Part shown: one piece after another, positions 8,922 through 17,481 of the stretch
Layout of the letters: every line of letters begins with the position of its first letter
Numbering within the stretch: the stretch's first letter is position 1
Assembly: GCA_964350315.1 (NCBI GenBank)
Contig: CAYGJD010000004.1
Span: 73,805 to 137,804, forward strand
Origin: JAJZEO01 sp964350315
GTDB taxonomy: Bacteria > Chlamydiota > Chlamydiia > Chlamydiales > 2-12-FULL-49-11
DNA: 64,000 nt
Direction of reading: 5' to 3'
Notes under the pieces: model-generated
What the model saw: only the letters and a program-made list of their open reading frames with translations
Database searches by the model: none
What the model was told of the DNA's origin: nothing
Program-made: the position numbers and the translations under genes

Positions 8922-10412
8922 ATGTTTGATAATTTTACAAATCGTGCAAAGCAAGTAATAAAACTCGCAAAACGTGAGGCTCAGCGCCTAAATCACAACT
9001 ACTTGGGCACAGAGCACGTCTTGCTTGGTTTAATGAAACTAGGTCAAGGAATCGCAGTCAATGTACTTAAAAATTTAAACATTGAATACGATACTCTTCT
9101 TGCTGAAGTCGAATTAATTGTAGGTTATGGTCCTGAAATTCAAGTATATGGTGATCCCGCTTTAACCAGCAAAGTAAAGAAAGTTTTTGAGTACGCAAAA
9201 GAAGAAGCCCTTTCCCTAAATCACAACTATGTTGGAACAGAACATTTACTACTTGCTCTTATACGCTTACAAGATGGCGTAGCAGCCCAAATTTTAGAAA
9301 ATTTAAATGTTGTCCTCAAAGACATCCGAAAAGAAATTTTAAAAGAACTTGAAACATTTAACTTACAAGTACCACCTGTTACTCTTGGGTCTGGACAAGG
9401 ACAAAAAAATCAAGAAAGAACAAGTACTGCTGCAGGCTCCGAAAAAATGCATGCCCTTAAAGCATATGGACATGATTTAACTGAAATGTGCCGCGAAGGA
9501 CACCTTGACCCTGTAATTGGCAGAAAAAAAGAAGTTGAAAGACTGATCCTTATTCTATGTCGTAGAAGAAAGAACAACCCGGTCTTAATCGGTGAAGCAG
9601 GAGTCGGAAAAACAGCTATTGTTGAAGGACTTGCACAAGCAATTGTTAAAGGTGAAGTTCCAGAAAACTTAGCTAAGAAAAAATTGATCTCACTTGACCT
9701 TACTTTAATGATTGCCGGAACAAAATATCGTGGTCAATTTGAAGAAAGAATAAAAGCTGTCATGGACGAAGTAAAGAAAAATGGAAACATCCTTCTTTTC
9801 ATCGATGAGATGCACACGATTGTAGGAGCTGGAGCTGCAGAAGGGGCAATTGACGCCTCAAACATCTTAAAACCAGCACTTTCTCGTGGTGAAATTCAAT
9901 GTATTGGAGCAACCACACTCGATGAATTTAGAAAGCACATTGAAAAAGATGCTGCTTTAGAAAGAAGATTCCAAAAGATTCTTGTCTCTCCTCCATCAAA
10001 CGATGAAGCGATCCAAATTTTGATGGGCTTAAAATCTAAGTATGAGGAACACCATAAGTGTATTTATACAGATCAAGCAGTCATAGAAACAGTTCTACTC
10101 TCTGATCGATATGTTGCCGGAAGATTTCTTCCTGACAAAGCAATTGATATTCTAGATGAAGCTGGAGCACATGCAAGACTTAGTACAATGCCACAACCTC
10201 AAGAGCTAAAGAAATATACAGCAGAAATTGAAGATGTTCGCCAAGCAAAAGAAGCTGCAATTGGACAACAAGAATATGAAAAAGCTGCGAAACTTCGTGA
10301 TAAAGAAAAGAAACTCCGTGACAGCTTAGATGAAATTAATGAGATGTGGAAAAAGAACAAAGAAGAACAACAAGTAGTTGTTGACATTGAAGAAGTTGCT
10401 GGAATTGTGTGA
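8922..10412 (+). CDS. clpC: ClpC ATPase, N-terminal and D1 half (gene interrupted by TGA)
   Basis: This 496-residue portion carries the duplicated Clp N domain (about 1-145), the first AAA+ module with Walker A GEAGVGKT and Walker B LLFIDEMHT, and a UVR-type middle segment (QEYEKAAKLRDKEKKLRDSL) typical of ClpC. It stops at TGA (10410-10412) where ClpC proteins continue straight into the linker before D2. The next codons, in the same frame, read KPTGVPITRLTEAE, normal ClpC linker sequence, so a single in-frame stop splits the gene. ClpC unfolds proteins for ClpP. The ribosome site is GAAGGA before the ATG. Either this is a nonsense mutation or sequencing error, or the two halves are made separately. 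Confidence 0.85.
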   Translation: MFDNFTNRAKQVIKLAKREAQRLNHNYLGTEHVLLGLMKLGQGIAVNVLKNLNIEYDTLLAEVELIVGYGPEIQVYGDPALTSKVKKVFEYAKEEALSLNHNYVGTEHLLLALIRLQDGVAAQILENLNVVLKDIRKEILKELETFNLQVPPVTLGSGQGQKNQERTSTAAGSEKMHALKAYGHDLTEMCREGHLDPVIGRKKEVERLILILCRRRKNNPVLIGEAGVGKTAIVEGLAQAIVKGEVPENLAKKKLISLDLTLMIAGTKYRGQFEERIKAVMDEVKKNGNILLFIDEMHTIVGAGAAEGAIDASNILKPALSRGEIQCIGATTLDEFRKHIEKDAALERRFQKILVSPPSNDEAIQILMGLKSKYEEHHKCIYTDQAVIETVLLSDRYVAGRFLPDKAIDILDEAGAHARLSTMPQPQELKKYTAEIEDVRQAKEAAIGQQEYEKAAKLRDKEKKLRDSLDEINEMWKKNKEEQQVVVDIEEVAGIV

Positions 10413-10466
10413 AAACCAACAGGTGTTCCAATAACAAGATTAACAGAAGCTGAAACTACAACAATC

Positions 10467-11456
10467 TTGGGAATGGAAGACACCTTAAAGAAAGAAATCA
10501 TCGGACAACAAGATGCTATTTCAACTGTTTGTAAAGCACTTAGACGTTCAAGAGCTGATATAAAGGACCCGAATAGACCTATCGGTACATTTATCTTCCT
10601 TGGGCCGACTGGAGTTGGAAAAACGCTCCTTGCTAAATCTCTTGCTACTCACCTCTTTGGTGGAGAAGATGCTCTCATTCAGGTTGATATGTCTGAATAC
10701 ATGGAAAAATTTGCCGTGAGTCGAATGACTGGGTCTCCTCCTGGATATGTTGGTCATGAGGAGGGAGGACAACTTACAGAGCGTGTAAGACAACGTCCAT
10801 ACTCTGTTGTCTTATTTGATGAGATCGAAAAAGCGCACCCTGATGTAATGAATATTTTATTGCAAATTTTTGAAGAAGGTCGCCTTACAGACTCCCTCGG
10901 TAGAAAAGTTGATTTTCGTAACACTATCATTATTATGACTTCAAACCTTGGCTCTGATTTGATCCGAAGATCAACAGAAGTTGGATTTGGCGTTGATACA
11001 GATCACCTTGATTTCAATGTAATGAAAGAAAAAATCGACAAAGCTGTCAAAAAACACTTTAAGCCAGAATTCATAAACAGGCTTGATGGAGTTGTAATCT
11101 TCAGAGCATTTGACAAACCACACTTAGTTAAAGTTATTGATCTAGAGGTAGAAAAACTAGCTAAACGCTTAGTGAAGAAAAACATCTTCTTAACCCTATC
11201 TCCTGAAGCAAAAGAATTCCTTGTTTCACAGGGGTATGTGCCTGAAATGGGCGCACGACCGCTTAGACGCGCAGTGGAACAACATCTTGAAGACCCTCTT
11301 GCTGAAATGCTTCTTAAAAACCCTAAGCTTGAAGCAGAGTTTGAAGTCATCATCAAGGACAAAAAGATCGAGTTCGTTACAACATTAGTTGAAAACAAAG
11401 ATGATAAAGACACAGATTCAACTCTGGCAACAGCAACTGGTGACAAAGAAGAATAA
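10467..11456 (+). CDS. clpC: ClpC ATPase, D2 half (continues the interrupted clpC frame)
   Basis: The second part lies in the same frame as 8922-10412. It carries the D2 AAA+ module with Walker A LGPTGVGKTLL, Walker B VVLFDEIEKAHPDV, the pore-region sequence GSPPGYVGHEEGG, and the C-terminal small domain (EMGARPLRRAVEQHLEDPL). The first available start is TTG at 10467, with ATG at 10473 next; neither has a convincing ribosome site. The coding sequence before it (10413-10466) is also well conserved ClpC, which argues against a natural gene boundary here. Read through the TGA, the whole gene would be about 844 codons, a normal ClpC length. A terminator follows at 11483. Confidence 0.8.
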   Translation: MGMEDTLKKEIIGQQDAISTVCKALRRSRADIKDPNRPIGTFIFLGPTGVGKTLLAKSLATHLFGGEDALIQVDMSEYMEKFAVSRMTGSPPGYVGHEEGGQLTERVRQRPYSVVLFDEIEKAHPDVMNILLQIFEEGRLTDSLGRKVDFRNTIIIMTSNLGSDLIRRSTEVGFGVDTDHLDFNVMKEKIDKAVKKHFKPEFINRLDGVVIFRAFDKPHLVKVIDLEVEKLAKRLVKKNIFLTLSPEAKEFLVSQGYVPEMGARPLRRAVEQHLEDPLAEMLLKNPKLEAEFEVIIKDKKIEFVTTLVENKDDKDTDSTLATATGDKEE

Positions 11457-11482
11457 AAACTCTAGCCACCTATCTTTGAAAA

Positions 11483-11528
11483 GCTACTTGCCTCATACCT
11501 AACGGCATATTGCAGGTAGCAATTTTTT
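11483..11528 (+). terminator. Rho-independent terminator after clpC
   Basis: GCTACTTGC (11483-11491) pairs with GCAGGTAGC (11512-11520), nine pairs with one G-U wobble, around a 20-base loop. It is followed by AATTTTTT. Placement 26 bases after the clpC stop fits termination of clpC and separates it from the 11626 gene pair. Confidence 0.75.
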
Positions 11529-11601
11529 ACAATACCCCCCATCAAAATCTGGCACCAAATGATTTTTCTCTTTACCAAATCTTAAATAAAAGATATCCTG
11601 T

Positions 11602-11620
11602 TCCTTTTTATATTAAAGGA
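11602..11620 (+). promoter_or_regulatory. Hairpin covering the ribosome site of the 11626 gene
   Basis: TCCTTT (11602-11607) can pair with AAAGGA (11615-11620) across a 7-base loop. The right arm is the presumed Shine-Dalgarno sequence for the ATG at 11626. The stem is short and AU-rich, so it may be fortuitous. If real, it could dampen translation in a temperature-dependent way. Confidence 0.3.
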
Positions 11621-11625
11621 TACAG

Positions 11626-12411
11626 ATGGACCCTGTTACTCGATTCAGACAAATTGAACAAGAACTTCTTCTCCAAGACGTACCAACGCCTGAACTTATT
11701 TCAGAACTTGAAAGGACTTCACAAAAGCTTTCAAAAAGGGCCGATATCCATCTAGAGGCTTGTACTTTGGATATCTTAGTTCGATCAAGACTTACTCTAC
11801 AGGCTTCTGTTCAAGAATTTCTTTACGCCGGCAGCAATCGTGATTCAATAGAATTCCAGCATTCACTAAAAACACTAGATAAAATTTGCGAAATTATTCT
11901 AAATCGCCCCAATGAATTAACTTATAAGACACATTTTGATCAGCTACTTTTAAAGATTTCAGAATCAATCAATTTAATATCAATGATTCAATCAACAGAT
12001 AACGAGCTAAAACATCATCTTGATTCTCCCTATTCATTTACAGCAGGAAGAATTCAAGAGATTTGTGGAAAAAAAATAGCGATGGATCAGGCGTTCGGAA
12101 CCGAAGCTCACCCACTTCTTCGTTTCTTAAAATATGAGGCAAGTGAAGAATTGGAAAAACTTGCTAAGGCCCTTGCAGATAAGGTAGATGATGTTGCAAT
12201 GGTTGTTTTTAGCCTCATCACATCAGATCAAAACTTAGAAAATCGCCTTCTACTTTTAAAAGCGACAAATCAAATTATACCTATTTGTGTTCATTCTCCA
12301 GAATCATCAGAAGCGACACTTTTTACCCAGAGACTCTTCGAAGCAGGAGTAAGAATTACTTCCATTACGAATGTATTTAACCACCATTTTGCTCATTTTG
12401 AAGTTTTTTAA
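11626..12411 (+). CDS. Unrecognised helical protein, paralogue of the 12431 gene (copy 1)
   Basis: A 261-residue, soluble, all-helical-looking protein with no signal peptide or TM segment and no family I recognise. It is clearly related to the next gene along its whole length. Aligned blocks include VPTPELISEL / LPTQECINEL near residue 20, PYSFTAGRIQ / PFTISAGHIQ near the middle, and SPESSEATLFTQRLFE / SPESIEAQIFMRILFE near the end. AAAGGA lies 6 bases before the ATG. It follows the clpC terminator, so it is probably transcribed from its own promoter. The pair looks like an old tandem duplication. Confidence 0.75.
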   Translation: MDPVTRFRQIEQELLLQDVPTPELISELERTSQKLSKRADIHLEACTLDILVRSRLTLQASVQEFLYAGSNRDSIEFQHSLKTLDKICEIILNRPNELTYKTHFDQLLLKISESINLISMIQSTDNELKHHLDSPYSFTAGRIQEICGKKIAMDQAFGTEAHPLLRFLKYEASEELEKLAKALADKVDDVAMVVFSLITSDQNLENRLLLLKATNQIIPICVHSPESSEATLFTQRLFEAGVRITSITNVFNHHFAHFEVF

Positions 12412-12430
12412 CCATTTAACGGAACATTTT

Positions 12431-13249
12431 ATGCAAGCAATACCTCCACTTACACCAATCTCTAGATTTTTAGAACTTGCTCATGCTTCACTCGATGAAG
12501 ATCTTCCCACTCAAGAATGCATTAATGAACTAATAGCAGTATCAAACACATTACCAAGAAGATCTAAAGAGCGTCTTGATTCAAATACATTGCTTGTTCT
12601 ACTAACAGCAAGATGTACTTTACATAATTGCACACAACAATGGTTAGATAGTGCCCCAGAATCTAGAGACTTAAAACATAAAAAGGTTGAAGCAATAAAT
12701 CACAGTATTCAACAAATAACTTCTAATTCAGACATGGAAGAACATTACCCTATCGAATTGGCCAATTACATTCATGATGCGCAAGACGTTCTAACATTAT
12801 TTAGGTCAATTGAGAATAAAGAACTTGAAAAAGCAGATCATCTCGCCCATCCATTTACGATTTCAGCAGGACATATTCAAGCAAACCGAAATATTATCTT
12901 ATTAATCCAGCAGATTTATGAAGTTGAACTTCACCCTACTAAACGCCTTCTTCTTCAGAAAATTTCTAATTTGTATATTGAAATCGAACAAGCAATGATT
13001 GAAAAAATCACTCGCATAGCCCAAAGAGTCATCTTTTCAATACACAACCCTATCAATCTAATTGCTTCAATAGAGCTATTATCATCTCTTCATGATATCA
13101 CTGCTACTTGTTCAGACTCGCCAGAGTCTATTGAAGCACAGATTTTTATGCGCATATTATTTGAAAACAGCGTCACGATTGAAGAGCTTGGTTTAAATCA
13201 AGGCAATATGAATATTACTTTTATCTATTCCCCACAAGGAATGGCATAA
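12431..13249 (+). CDS. Unrecognised helical protein, paralogue of the 11626 gene (copy 2)
   Basis: A protein of about 272 residues from the ATG at 12431, the first start after the stop of copy 1 at 12411; an upstream alternative start at 12371 would overlap copy 1. It shares the same three conserved blocks as copy 1, including SPES-x-EA near the C terminus, but most other positions differ, so the duplication is not recent. It is predicted soluble and mostly helical. Function unknown. It converges on the ptsN gene at 13293. Confidence 0.7.
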   Translation: MQAIPPLTPISRFLELAHASLDEDLPTQECINELIAVSNTLPRRSKERLDSNTLLVLLTARCTLHNCTQQWLDSAPESRDLKHKKVEAINHSIQQITSNSDMEEHYPIELANYIHDAQDVLTLFRSIENKELEKADHLAHPFTISAGHIQANRNIILLIQQIYEVELHPTKRLLLQKISNLYIEIEQAMIEKITRIAQRVIFSIHNPINLIASIELLSSLHDITATCSDSPESIEAQIFMRILFENSVTIEELGLNQGNMNITFIYSPQGMA

Positions 13250-13292
13250 CATTTAATTCGCAGATATTTGAAATTGGTTTTTATCAAAAAAA

Positions 13293-13997
13293 TTAGACCA
13301 ACACTCTCGCTGTGCCAGGCTTGATGCTCTTTTCCCATGATTTGATATTCTCAAGAAGATCTATCTTATTCTGGCGCTCAGAAATGCCCTTCTTGGCTGA
13401 TCCAGAACTAACAAAGTGAGCAATTTTGGCAAGAAGATTTAAATGCCTCTTATCATCACAGGCAAAAAGGAAAAAGAGAGTATGAACAGGTTCATTGTCA
13501 AGCGCGCCCCAATCAATAGGAGTTTTTAAAAAGACAACTACAACAGCATCAAATAAACCACCAAGAAGAAGCTCTCTTGTATGAGGAACAGCAATACCAT
13601 TATTCAAAGCTGTTGGCATCAGACTTTCTCTTTCAAGCAAGAGGTCTGAAACAGCTTCTGCATCAAGACCTAGTCGATCTGCAGTTTGATACATGACGCT
13701 ATTAATGATTTCTTCTTTAGATTTACCCTCAAGGTCACAAATGACGTCACCTTTATGTATTGCACGATAAAGTCCAAATTGTTGCCATGGTGAGACTTCC
13801 CCTTTAGCTTCTCCAAAAGGAAGAGACCCCTTTTGCTCTTGAAGCACCTTCAACATCCATTCTTCTATTTCTTGGCGATTGAATCTCTTTTCACCATTCA
13901 ATGTATATGTTGGAAGAGCACCCTCAGAAATTAACTGATCTATTGTTTGAACGCTAACGCTTAATAAATCTGCTACATCTTTCTTTTTCAAATCCAT
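13293..13997 (-). CDS. ptsN: PTS EIIA-like protein with N-terminal helix-turn-helix (chlamydial PtsN type 2)
   Basis: The protein has about 234 residues from the ATG at 13997, chosen because AAGGAAGG lies about 9 bases upstream; an upstream in-frame start at 14033 lacks this. Residues 1-50 form a MerR/excisionase-like DNA-binding module (KKKDVADLLSVSVQTIDQLI ... RFNRQEIEEW). Residues about 85-230 form a PTS EIIA type-2 domain, with the phospho-acceptor His (about H139) in NGIAVPHTREL. The HTH-EIIA fusion beside a second, HTH-less ptsN is characteristic of Chlamydia. The role is probably regulatory, linking a PTSNtr-like phosphorelay to gene expression. Last gene of the leftward ptsN-dut-accD cluster. 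Confidence 0.85.
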   Translation of the reverse strand: MDLKKKDVADLLSVSVQTIDQLISEGALPTYTLNGEKRFNRQEIEEWMLKVLQEQKGSLPFGEAKGEVSPWQQFGLYRAIHKGDVICDLEGKSKEEIINSVMYQTADRLGLDAEAVSDLLLERESLMPTALNNGIAVPHTRELLLGGLFDAVVVVFLKTPIDWGALDNEPVHTLFFLFACDDKRHLNLLAKIAHFVSSGSAKKGISERQNKIDLLENIKSWEKSIKPGTARVLV

Positions 13998-14036
13998 ACT
14001 GCGCCTTCCTTGTACATTGTTATCAAGTATCAAACC

Positions 14037-14501
14037 TTAGCATGAGTGAAAAATATTTGCTACTGATTCCTGACTCTTTGCATTAAGAAATTTTTGTCGA
14101 TTATCTTCTACTTTTAGTATTTGTGTAAGATTTGATAGAATTTGTAAATATTCCTTGTGTAACGATTGAGGACCACCAATAAGAAATATTAATCGAACTT
14201 TTAATCCATCGATTGCATTCCATTCAATGCCTTCCCCGCGATGGATTCCAACGATAAGAAAAAAATCATCTAACTGTTTTATCTTAGCATGTGGAATTGC
14301 GATTCCCATTCCAAGCCCTGTTGAAACCATTTCTTCTCTTTGAATAATCGCATCAAAAAACTCTTTTTCGTCAGCAAGCACGCCCTCTTTGACAGCTATT
14401 GAAATTAGACGTTTGATCGCTTCTTCTCTTGAAGTTTCCTCAAGAAATTCAACTTGGTTTGGTGTGATGTAATCAGCTACTCTAATACTTGTTATTGTCA
14501 T
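14037..14501 (-). CDS. ptsN: PTS IIA-like nitrogen regulatory protein (PtsN type 1)
   Basis: A 154-residue single-domain EIIA-Ntr protein. The phosphorylated His is H71 in GMGIAIPHAKI, with the usual upstream S-T-G-L-G. There is no DNA-binding domain. The ATG overlaps the dut stop codon by one base (TAATG), indicating translational coupling. The HTH-containing paralogue starts 39 bases downstream. No sugar-specific EIIB/C genes are present in the window, consistent with a regulatory role. Confidence 0.88.
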   Translation of the reverse strand: MTITSIRVADYITPNQVEFLEETSREEAIKRLISIAVKEGVLADEKEFFDAIIQREEMVSTGLGMGIAIPHAKIKQLDDFFLIVGIHRGEGIEWNAIDGLKVRLIFLIGGPQSLHKEYLQILSNLTQILKVEDNRQKFLNAKSQESVANIFHSC

Positions 14502-14953
14502 TATATTCCTGTATGTCCAAAGGCTCCACTGCCGCGCTCACTTAATGAAAGCGCATCTTCTTGTATAAAATGCCCAATCGTAACTGGAGCTACAACGATT
14601 TGTGCAATACGCATCCCTGGTTGAATTGTAAATGGCATATTCGAATGATTTATCAAAATAACCATTAATTCCCCACGGTAATCAGAATCAATTGTTCCTG
14701 GCGCATTAAGAACAGTTATTCCCTGTTTTAATGCAAGTCCACTTCTTGGTCTTACTTGGATCTCATACCCTTCCGGGATTTCAAAAAAAAGTCCTGTTGA
14801 AATCAATCTTCTTGATCCAGGCAATAATACTAAATCACTTTCAGTATAGGCAGAAACATCAGCGCCCGCTGCTCCAGAAGAAGCATACAACGGCATCTTT
14901 GCCCCATCTTTACAGGTACATTTTATTGTTACTTTATGTGTGTGTTTTTCCAT
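14501..14953 (-). CDS. dut: dUTP diphosphatase (dUTPase)
   Basis: A 150-residue trimeric dUTPase that hydrolyses dUTP to dUMP. All family motifs are visible: AGAD (29-32), PRSGLA (69-74), GTIDSDYRGE (86-95), PGMRIAQ (112-118), and the C-terminal P-loop-like RGSGAFGHTG (140-149). The ATG at 14953 begins 1 base after the accD stop. An in-frame GTG four codons upstream lies inside accD and is less likely. It is coupled to accD upstream and overlaps the ptsN start downstream. Confidence 0.93.
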   Translation of the reverse strand: MEKHTHKVTIKCTCKDGAKMPLYASSGAAGADVSAYTESDLVLLPGSRRLISTGLFFEIPEGYEIQVRPRSGLALKQGITVLNAPGTIDSDYRGELMVILINHSNMPFTIQPGMRIAQIVVAPVTIGHFIQEDALSLSERGSGAFGHTGI

Positions 14954-14954
14954 A

Positions 14955-15908
14955 CTATTTTCCACTACCTACTGCTGCTGCTAGAAATTTTTTAAATTTC
15001 GCATAAGGTTCTCTTTCTCCTGTAAGCGAGTGTAGCAATGATTTTTTTTCAGTGACAGAAGGAGCCTTAAGAAACTCAATAAAAAAAGCGATTTTATCTT
15101 TCAATTCCTTTCTTGGAACGACAATATCAACCATCCCTTTCTCTTGCAAAAACTCTGATAATTGAGCCCCTTTAGGTAATTTTTTCCCAAAAGTACGTTC
15201 AATTACTCGAGGGCCAGTAAAGCCAAACAAGGCACCCGGCTCTGCTAAAATAACATCTCCAAGAGATGCAAATGAAGCCGTCACGCCACCCGTTGTCGGG
15301 TTTGAAATTACTGAGATAAAAGGAAGTTTATTTTCTTTAAGACGGGCAAGTGCTGCACTTGTTTTCGCCATTTGCATTAAAGAGTAAATCGACTCTTGCA
15401 TACGAGCGCCACCTGATGCTGATAAAATAATGACGGGAAGCCTTTTCTCGATTGCAAATTCAATAAGTCTTGTCAGTCTCTCTCCAACGACAGACCCCAT
15501 TGACCCGCCCATAAAGCTAAAGTCCATGATCCCTAAAGCTGCTCTGTTCCCATTAATAATACACTCTCCAACAGACACAGCCTCATCACGTCCTGTCTTA
15601 GCAACCGCGCGCTCAAGCCTTGTCGTATACTTTTCTTCATCTTCAAAATTAAGTGGGTCTGTGGGCTTAATGTTGGTAAACATTTCTTTAAACGAGTCTT
15701 CGTCAACTAAAAGTTTTAATCGCTGAGAGACTGTTAATCGATAGTGATAGTTGCACTTTGGACATGCATTATAGTTGTCCATCAACTCATTAGCATGAAT
15801 CGTTTCAAAACACCCACTACACTTCAGCCAACCGCTAAGTCCGTCTTTTTTAGTGGATTGCACCTTGATTTTGGGGCCAGATCGTCTGAATAAATTTAAA
15901 AAAACCAT
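14955..15908 (-). CDS. accD: Acetyl-CoA carboxylase carboxyltransferase subunit beta
   Basis: A 317-residue protein with an N-terminal four-Cys zinc ribbon (C30, C33, C49, C52: CSGCFE ... CPKC) followed by a crotonase-like carboxyltransferase domain (SASGGARMQE, NPTTGGVTASFA, GFTGPRVIE). With AccA it transfers CO2 from carboxybiotin to acetyl-CoA, the first step of fatty acid synthesis. It heads the accD-dut-ptsN-ptsN operon, the order known from Chlamydia. The start has a GGGAGAC-type ribosome site. Confidence 0.95.
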   Translation of the reverse strand: MVFLNLFRRSGPKIKVQSTKKDGLSGWLKCSGCFETIHANELMDNYNACPKCNYHYRLTVSQRLKLLVDEDSFKEMFTNIKPTDPLNFEDEEKYTTRLERAVAKTGRDEAVSVGECIINGNRAALGIMDFSFMGGSMGSVVGERLTRLIEFAIEKRLPVIILSASGGARMQESIYSLMQMAKTSAALARLKENKLPFISVISNPTTGGVTASFASLGDVILAEPGALFGFTGPRVIERTFGKKLPKGAQLSEFLQEKGMVDIVVPRKELKDKIAFFIEFLKAPSVTEKKSLLHSLTGEREPYAKFKKFLAAAVGSGK

Positions 15909-15991
15909 CCCAAATGTCTCCCTGTGGCAACTGAGATGAATAGATCATAACAGACCCAACATTTAAGCTCTATTGACAAATGTTTTTAAAA

Positions 15992-16576
15992 TTAAAGCTT
16001 GAATTGATCTTCAGCAAACTTCCAATTTGCTACATTAAACCATGCTTTAAGGTAGTCTGGACGTCTGTTTTGATAATTCAAATAATAAGCATGTTCCCAA
16101 ACATCTATACCAATAATTGGGATACTATTTCCCACATCTGGATGGTCTTGATTTGCTTTTGATTCAATGCGTAATTTACCACTTTTCTTCTCTTTTAAAA
16201 GCCAGGCCCAACCAGAACCAAAACGTGTAGCACCCGATTTTATCAGCTCTTCTTTCATCTTTTCAAATGAACCAAACGTCTCAATGATTGCATTCATCAA
16301 AGGACCTTTTGGCTCGCCTCCACCATTTGGCGACATCATCTTCCAGAACATGCAATGATTATAAAACCCTCCACCGTTGTTTTGAACAACAGGCTCATTT
16401 CGAGTTAATAGAATTTCTTCTATTGTCTTAGTAGTATCAATTTCTGCATTGATTAAATTCGTGAGGTAGGCTTGATGGTGTTTCGTATGATGAATTTCCA
16501 TTGTTCTTGCATCAATGTGTGGTTCAAGTTCAGCATAATCGTAATCTAATTCAGGTAATTTATACACAGTCATCAT
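15992..16576 (-). CDS. sodA: Superoxide dismutase, Mn/Fe family
   Basis: A 194-residue Fe/Mn superoxide dismutase. Metal ligands are visible in IHHTKHHQAYL, in NHCMFW (about H74), and in the DVWEHAYYL signature (Asp and His). The GSGWAWL motif is present. It most resembles the MnSOD side of the family, but the metal cannot be decided by eye. There is no signal peptide, so it is cytosolic. TTAGGAG lies before the ATG; a second ATG follows at once. The position after accD matches sodM in Chlamydia. Confidence 0.93.
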   Translation of the reverse strand: MMTVYKLPELDYDYAELEPHIDARTMEIHHTKHHQAYLTNLINAEIDTTKTIEEILLTRNEPVVQNNGGGFYNHCMFWKMMSPNGGGEPKGPLMNAIIETFGSFEKMKEELIKSGATRFGSGWAWLLKEKKSGKLRIESKANQDHPDVGNSIPIIGIDVWEHAYYLNYQNRRPDYLKAWFNVANWKFAEDQFKL

Positions 16577-16626
16577 ATTGGCTCCTAACGTTCAAACAAA
16601 CGAATATTAACACTGGACGATTTAAA

Positions 16627-17334
16627 TTAACAAGCGAAGGCTACACTTTTTTCTCGTCCATTCATAGGAAAGCTTTCGCGGTGTGTATGAAGAGCTCTTC
16701 TTAATCTCTCTACAACCATTGGACCAATCGGATGAAGTCTGACATGTTTAGGCACATATTTGTAAATCTCAAAAAAAACATCAACTGCAATTGTTGTTGT
16801 AAAAACAACCTCATCTACGTCCCTCAAATCGGGAACCTCAAGTGGTTTTTTCTTGCACATATCATACAAGGTGCAGATCTGGTGCCGAATTCCATGCTCT
16901 ACTAAATAGTGAGATAACAGAGGCCTTGCAGAGGAAGATCTAGGAAGAAGTATATTTGCCTTATCAAGATCTAAATGAGAAAGCATTGTGATAATCCCTT
17001 CTTGTGTTTCATCAGAAGCAATATAGTTTACACAAACACCTGCCTCTCGCAAATAATGAGCGGGCACTTGACCTACCGAAATAATATATTTTCGATTTAA
17101 TACGCTTACGCCGTAACCAAATTGCTTTAAATAACTAAAGAAAAGCTTAACTGAGTTTTTACTCGTAAAGACAATGTGTGTAAAATTTAAAATCTCGGAA
17201 AAGATTCGTCTTATCTCTATTGAATCTATCGGTCTTGGCACAATAGAAACAAGTGGCATGTGGATGACTGTTTTGTTTGATTTAAAGTGCTGTACATCAA
17301 ACCCTAAATAGAGCACTGATTTGTGTTTTACCAT
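16627..17334 (-). CDS. hemD: Uroporphyrinogen-III synthase (HemD) family protein
   Basis: The protein has about 235 residues from the ATG at 17334, chosen for its very strong AGGAGG ribosome site; the frame opens 32 codons earlier but without such a site. HemD-type elements are present: THIVFTSKNSVKLFF (the 'FTS-x-N-(A/G)-V' element), IISVGQVPAHYLREAG, and ILLPRSSSARPLL. HemD cyclises hydroxymethylbilane to uroporphyrinogen III in haem synthesis. Sequence divergence within this family is large, so the assignment rests on motif order. hemC is not in the window; in C. trachomatis hemC lies beside radA, so the haem link of this locus is kept. Confidence 0.75.
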   Translation of the reverse strand: MVKHKSVLYLGFDVQHFKSNKTVIHMPLVSIVPRPIDSIEIRRIFSEILNFTHIVFTSKNSVKLFFSYLKQFGYGVSVLNRKYIISVGQVPAHYLREAGVCVNYIASDETQEGIITMLSHLDLDKANILLPRSSSARPLLSHYLVEHGIRHQICTLYDMCKKKPLEVPDLRDVDEVVFTTTIAVDVFFEIYKYVPKHVRLHPIGPMVVERLRRALHTHRESFPMNGREKSVAFAC

Positions 17335-17438
17335 ATTCACCCTCCTAATTAAAAAACTCTTTTTACACCTATTTTCCTTATCTTTGCCCATTTTAAAATC
17401 ATTGATACGCCTATAGGAAATCGAAAGCAAGAAATATT

Positions 17439-17469
17439 AAAAAAAAAATCACAAAAGACTTTTTTGTGA
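17439..17469 (-). terminator. Rho-independent terminator after rnc-radA
   Basis: On the minus strand TCACAAAA (17469-17462) pairs with TTTTGTGA (17456-17449) around a 5-base loop and runs into about ten consecutive T residues (17448-17439). It lies just downstream of the radA stop at 17482. This is the clearest terminator in the window. Confidence 0.85.
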
Positions 17470-17481
17470 AGATTTGTTTAA

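Noticed and set aside
10410..10412. Selenocysteine or a reassigned TGA (Trp) in clpC
   Set aside because: The aligned position in ClpC is normally Ser, not Cys or Trp. Trp is encoded by TGG elsewhere in the window, and I see no SECIS-like hairpin directly downstream.
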